Assembly (NCBI GenBank): GCA_016212665.1
Contig: JACREZ010000008.1
Coordinates: 18,034-82,033 of the forward strand
Length of the DNA: 64,000 nt
Origin: Ignavibacteriota bacterium
Lineage (GTDB): Bacteria > Bacteroidota > Ignavibacteria > UBA10030 > SZUA-254
Reading direction: 5' to 3'
Shown here: one piece after another, positions 61,895-64,000 of the stretch
Position numbering within the stretch: position 1 is the stretch's first letter
Layout of the letters: the number at the start of each line of letters is the position of its first letter
The notes under the pieces: generated by a model
What the model saw: the letters and a program-made list of their open reading frames with translations, nothing else
Told to the model about the DNA's origin: nothing
Database searches by the model: none
Translations under genes and position numbers: made by a program

Positions 61895-62914
61895 CTATGA
61901 AATATCCTTTGGAAGATGATCAGAGTCAGAAAGAATAGTTGTCATTAGTTCTTCGGTTTGAATAGGAACGATGCCGACATAGCCGACGACAATTCCGCCG
62001 GCAAAGTTTGCAAGAACAGAAGCCTCAGAGACTGATGCGCCGCCACACATCGCAAGCGTCATCGTTGCGATAACAGTATCCCCTGCGCCGGATACATCGG
62101 CAACATTTCGTGCCTTTGTCGGCACATGCCTGATATGTCCGTTCGATTCAAACAAGGTCATTCCTTGAGGACCGCGCGTGAGCAAAATGTTTTCTGCCTG
62201 CAATTTCAAAAGTAATTCCTTGCCTGCGCTTAATACATCTTCATCGGTTTTCAAGTGGGTTCCTAATGCTTCTTCTACTTCTTTTCTGTTTGGTTTGAAT
62301 ACTGTAACATTCTTATACTCAAAAAAGTTGTTGAATTTCGGGTCAATGGCAATTATTTTTTTATGGTCGTTTGCCAAATCAATAATCTGCTTGATGAGGG
62401 TTTTCACCACGACGCCCTTGTTATAATCCTCAATGATGATTCCGGCAATTGAATTGATGTGGTGAAGCAATGTCTCAACGATTTTATTTTGTATCGTGTA
62501 AGAAATATCTGTGCGACTTTCCCGGTCAATGCGAGCAACATGCTGATTGTTTGCTATAATTCTTGTTTTGACGGTCGTTGGCCTTGTATTATCAATGACA
62601 ATTCCTTCTAACGGAAAATCACTTTCGCGAACAATTTCAGCAAGTTGTTTGCCGCTGTTATCGTTTCCGATAACACCGACCAAAAAAGGATTTCCTCCAA
62701 GCGATTTGATATTCTTCGCTACGTTTGCCGCACCGCCAAGCCGTCCTTGCTCCGATTCAATGTCCACAACCGGAACCGGCGCTTCAGGAGAAAGACGAGT
62801 AACCGAACCCCAAAAATACCTGTCGAGCATTAAATCGCCGACGACTGCAATTGTTTTATTTTGCATCGAATCGAACAATGAACGTAATCGTTGTTCCGTA
62901 AACTGTACCTGCAC
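61895..62914 (-). CDS. rfaE1: D-glycero-beta-D-manno-heptose-7-phosphate kinase (RfaE1)
   Basis: 339 residues of the PfkB/ribokinase family, corresponding to the N-terminal half of E. coli HldE. It phosphorylates heptose 7-phosphate at C1. MLDRYFWGSVTRLSPEAPVPVVD near 28-50, GRLGGAANVAKNIKSLGG, and the anion-hole segment DVSGAGDTVIATMTLA near 268-283 with the catalytic Asp are clear. It starts the minus-strand group rfaE1-rfaE2-tamB-rnr, and the 139-bp gap to the divergent methyltransferase gene holds its promoter. Confidence 0.96.
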   Translation of the reverse strand: MQVQFTEQRLRSLFDSMQNKTIAVVGDLMLDRYFWGSVTRLSPEAPVPVVDIESEQGRLGGAANVAKNIKSLGGNPFLVGVIGNDNSGKQLAEIVRESDFPLEGIVIDNTRPTTVKTRIIANNQHVARIDRESRTDISYTIQNKIVETLLHHINSIAGIIIEDYNKGVVVKTLIKQIIDLANDHKKIIAIDPKFNNFFEYKNVTVFKPNRKEVEEALGTHLKTDEDVLSAGKELLLKLQAENILLTRGPQGMTLFESNGHIRHVPTKARNVADVSGAGDTVIATMTLAMCGGASVSEASVLANFAGGIVVGYVGIVPIQTEELMTTILSDSDHLPKDIS

Positions 62915-63053
62915 AGATGTTCCTTATTTTGGTTGTTTTACAAATAAATTGCCGTCAGAATATAGGCAGAACTCAAGATAGAATCAAATGATTTCAGTGT
63001 TTTTTGCAAAATGCTTTTCTATTTAGACACTTATTTCCTATCTTCGTTTCGCC

Positions 63054-63845
63054 ATGAAAGAAATTCAAAGAATCTCCAAAGCAAAGTTACACTCGTACAA
63101 GAAACTTACTCAGAAAAAATACAGAGAAGAGGAAGGAAAGTTCATTGTTGAAGGGGAACATGTTGTAGAGGAAGCAATCGTGTCAGATTGGTTTGTGGAC
63201 TCATTGTTTGTCACGGAGGAGTATCTTCAAAAAGATTCTGCCCAACGCTTAATTTTCACTGCTCAAAGAAAGAAGATTGAACTCTTTCTACTAGCAGAAC
63301 AAGAGTTAGGTCAATTGTCCGACTCTGTTACATCGCAAGGAGTTGCAGCAATCATCTCACAAAAGAAAATTCAATTAGATACATCAATTACAAAACAGAA
63401 AGAAAGTTTGATTGTTGTCCTCGACCAAATCAACGACCCGGGAAACCTTGGTACAATCATCCGGACGTGTGATTGGTTTGGTGTTGATTGTTTGATTGTC
63501 AGTAGCAACTCGGTTGAACTCTTCAGTCCCAAAGTTGTCCGTTCGACAATGGGTTCGATATTCCATTTTCCGGCAATAACCGATGTTGATGTGAAGGATA
63601 CACTCCGGCAACTAAAGCAAGAGAACTATACAGTCATCTTGGCAACAATTGATGCTCCATCGAAATTGCATGACGTTCGATTTCCCAAGAAGACGGTGTT
63701 AGTTTTCGGAAACGAAGCACATGGCATCTCAAAGGAATTACAGAATTGTGCCGACGAATCAGTCTCCATCAAGAAATATGGGAAGGCTGAGTCCCTGAAT
63801 GTTGCAATGGCGTGCGGGGTATTTCTATCCTACATCAGAAAATAA
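63054..63845 (+). CDS. TrmH/SpoU family RNA methyltransferase
   Basis: 263 residues. An N-terminal substrate-binding domain (KLHSYKKLTQKKYREEEGKFIVEGEHVVEEA) is followed by the SPOUT knot domain: LDQINDPGNLGTIIRTCDWFGVDC (motif 1), LVFGNEAHGISKEL (motif 2) and SLNVAMACGVFLSYIRK (motif 3). It methylates a 2'-O-ribose in rRNA or tRNA with SAM; the exact nucleotide is not predictable (RlmB-like or TsnR-like). A TATTTAGACACTTATTTCC stretch upstream is AT-rich and could include the promoter, but I could not define it. Confidence 0.92.
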   Translation: MKEIQRISKAKLHSYKKLTQKKYREEEGKFIVEGEHVVEEAIVSDWFVDSLFVTEEYLQKDSAQRLIFTAQRKKIELFLLAEQELGQLSDSVTSQGVAAIISQKKIQLDTSITKQKESLIVVLDQINDPGNLGTIIRTCDWFGVDCLIVSSNSVELFSPKVVRSTMGSIFHFPAITDVDVKDTLRQLKQENYTVILATIDAPSKLHDVRFPKKTVLVFGNEAHGISKELQNCADESVSIKKYGKAESLNVAMACGVFLSYIRK

Positions 63846-63861
63846 TATCGTTCCAAGTGGG

Positions 63862-63895
63862 GGTTGTCTCAAAAGGACAGCCTCTTATTATTTTA
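63862..63895 (+). terminator. Probable terminator, repeat-like hairpin
   Basis: GGTTGTC (63862-63868) pairs with GACAGCC (63876-63882) around TCAAAAG with one G-T pair, followed by TCTTATTATTTT. The sequence GTTGTCTCAAAAGGACAG is also typical of dispersed repeats. Confidence 0.6.
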
Positions 63896-63968
63896 GAGAG
63901 AGGAATCTTGAGAGGGACGCAAAAATAATAATCATTTGAGGAGGGAAGATGAACGTTGGGTGGAAATA

Positions 63969-64000
63969 ATGTTGATGAGAAAGCAGTTTGTTACGCTGCT
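63969..64000 (+). CDS. Possible start of a further gene, cut by window end
   Basis: ATG 63969 opens a frame (MLMRKQFVTL) that reads like the start of a signal peptide and runs off the window. GAGGAGGGAAG lies upstream but is better spaced for a very short frame at 63949 (six codons then a stop). Too short to be sure. Confidence 0.2.
   Translation, partial: MLMRKQFVTL

Noticed and set aside
61892..61897. rfaE1/rfaE2 as a broken bifunctional hldE
   Set aside because: Both frames are full length with proper start and stop; separate genes are normal in many bacteria.
1..64000. tRNA or rRNA genes, insertion sequences and phage genes
   Set aside because: The only T-loop-like sequence found by eye belongs to the tmRNA, and no transposase, integrase or phage structural gene was recognised; a covariance search was not possible.

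Overview
The window looks like a chromosomal segment of a Gram-negative bacterium of the Bacteroidota/Chlorobiota/Ignavibacteria group, with moderate-to-low G+C content. The pointers are a lipopolysaccharide heptose and core pathway, TamB, a bacillithiol-type BshC ligase, a DUF4905-like protein, many signal-peptide-bearing beta-barrel proteins, and separate rfaE1 and rfaE2 genes. The phylum placement is inferred from gene content only, and the species is not identifiable from this.

Layout. 1-7.9 kb: the end of leuS, then an envelope-sugar operon on the + strand (GT2, MsbA-type flippase, heptosyltransferase-type GT9, O-antigen ligase, WaaE-type GT2). 7.9-15.0 kb: housekeeping genes (DUF1844, nadK, radA, rdgB, DUF4905-like, PhzF family) and a large membrane-linked Fe-S oxidoreductase. 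15.0-19.4 kb: an AT-rich accessory island with a retropepsin-like protein, an rpe remnant, a DUF4258/DUF2283 pair, a TIR protein overlapping a KGGVGR-ATPase/TPR protein, and a 42-bp tandem array. 19.4-28.2 kb: an Lrp regulator, glnA, tmRNA, dapF, a Rieske/cytochrome b unit with a 46-residue membrane peptide, a tryptophanase-type lyase, and several small genes. 28.2-32.0 kb (minus): secreted M28 peptidase, lipoprotein, PD40 propeller protein and peroxiredoxin. 32.3-36.7 kb: a second accessory island with a DNA methyltransferase/endonuclease pair, a one-gene cassette bounded by 16-bp perfect inverted repeats next to an attC-like palindrome, and a 21-bp heptad array. 36.7-41.3 kb (minus): a metal (probably zinc) uptake operon without an ATPase gene. 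42.4-51.4 kb: the translation/RNA operon rimP-nusA-infB-rbfA-ribF-rpsO-pnp, without truB. 51.4-62.9 kb (minus): a beta-barrel protein, bshC, rnr, tamB, rfaE2, rfaE1. 63.0 kb: a SpoU RNA methyltransferase.

The heptose-synthesis genes at the far end (rfaE1/rfaE2) would supply ADP-heptose for the heptosyltransferase-type enzyme at the near end.

The most unusual signals are repeats. Two tandem arrays with no recognisable relatives among the genes sit at the edges of the two accessory islands and share a 21-nt (seven-codon, two-helical-turn) periodicity. Separately, three conserved genes (leuS, the Fe-S oxidoreductase, dapF) carry short in-frame insertions whose DNA matches the style of palindromic or word-like repeats also present between genes here. 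This resembles protein-inserting palindromic elements such as those known from Rickettsia. The TIR plus KGGVGR-TPR gene pair beside the first array is the best candidate for a little-described defence module.
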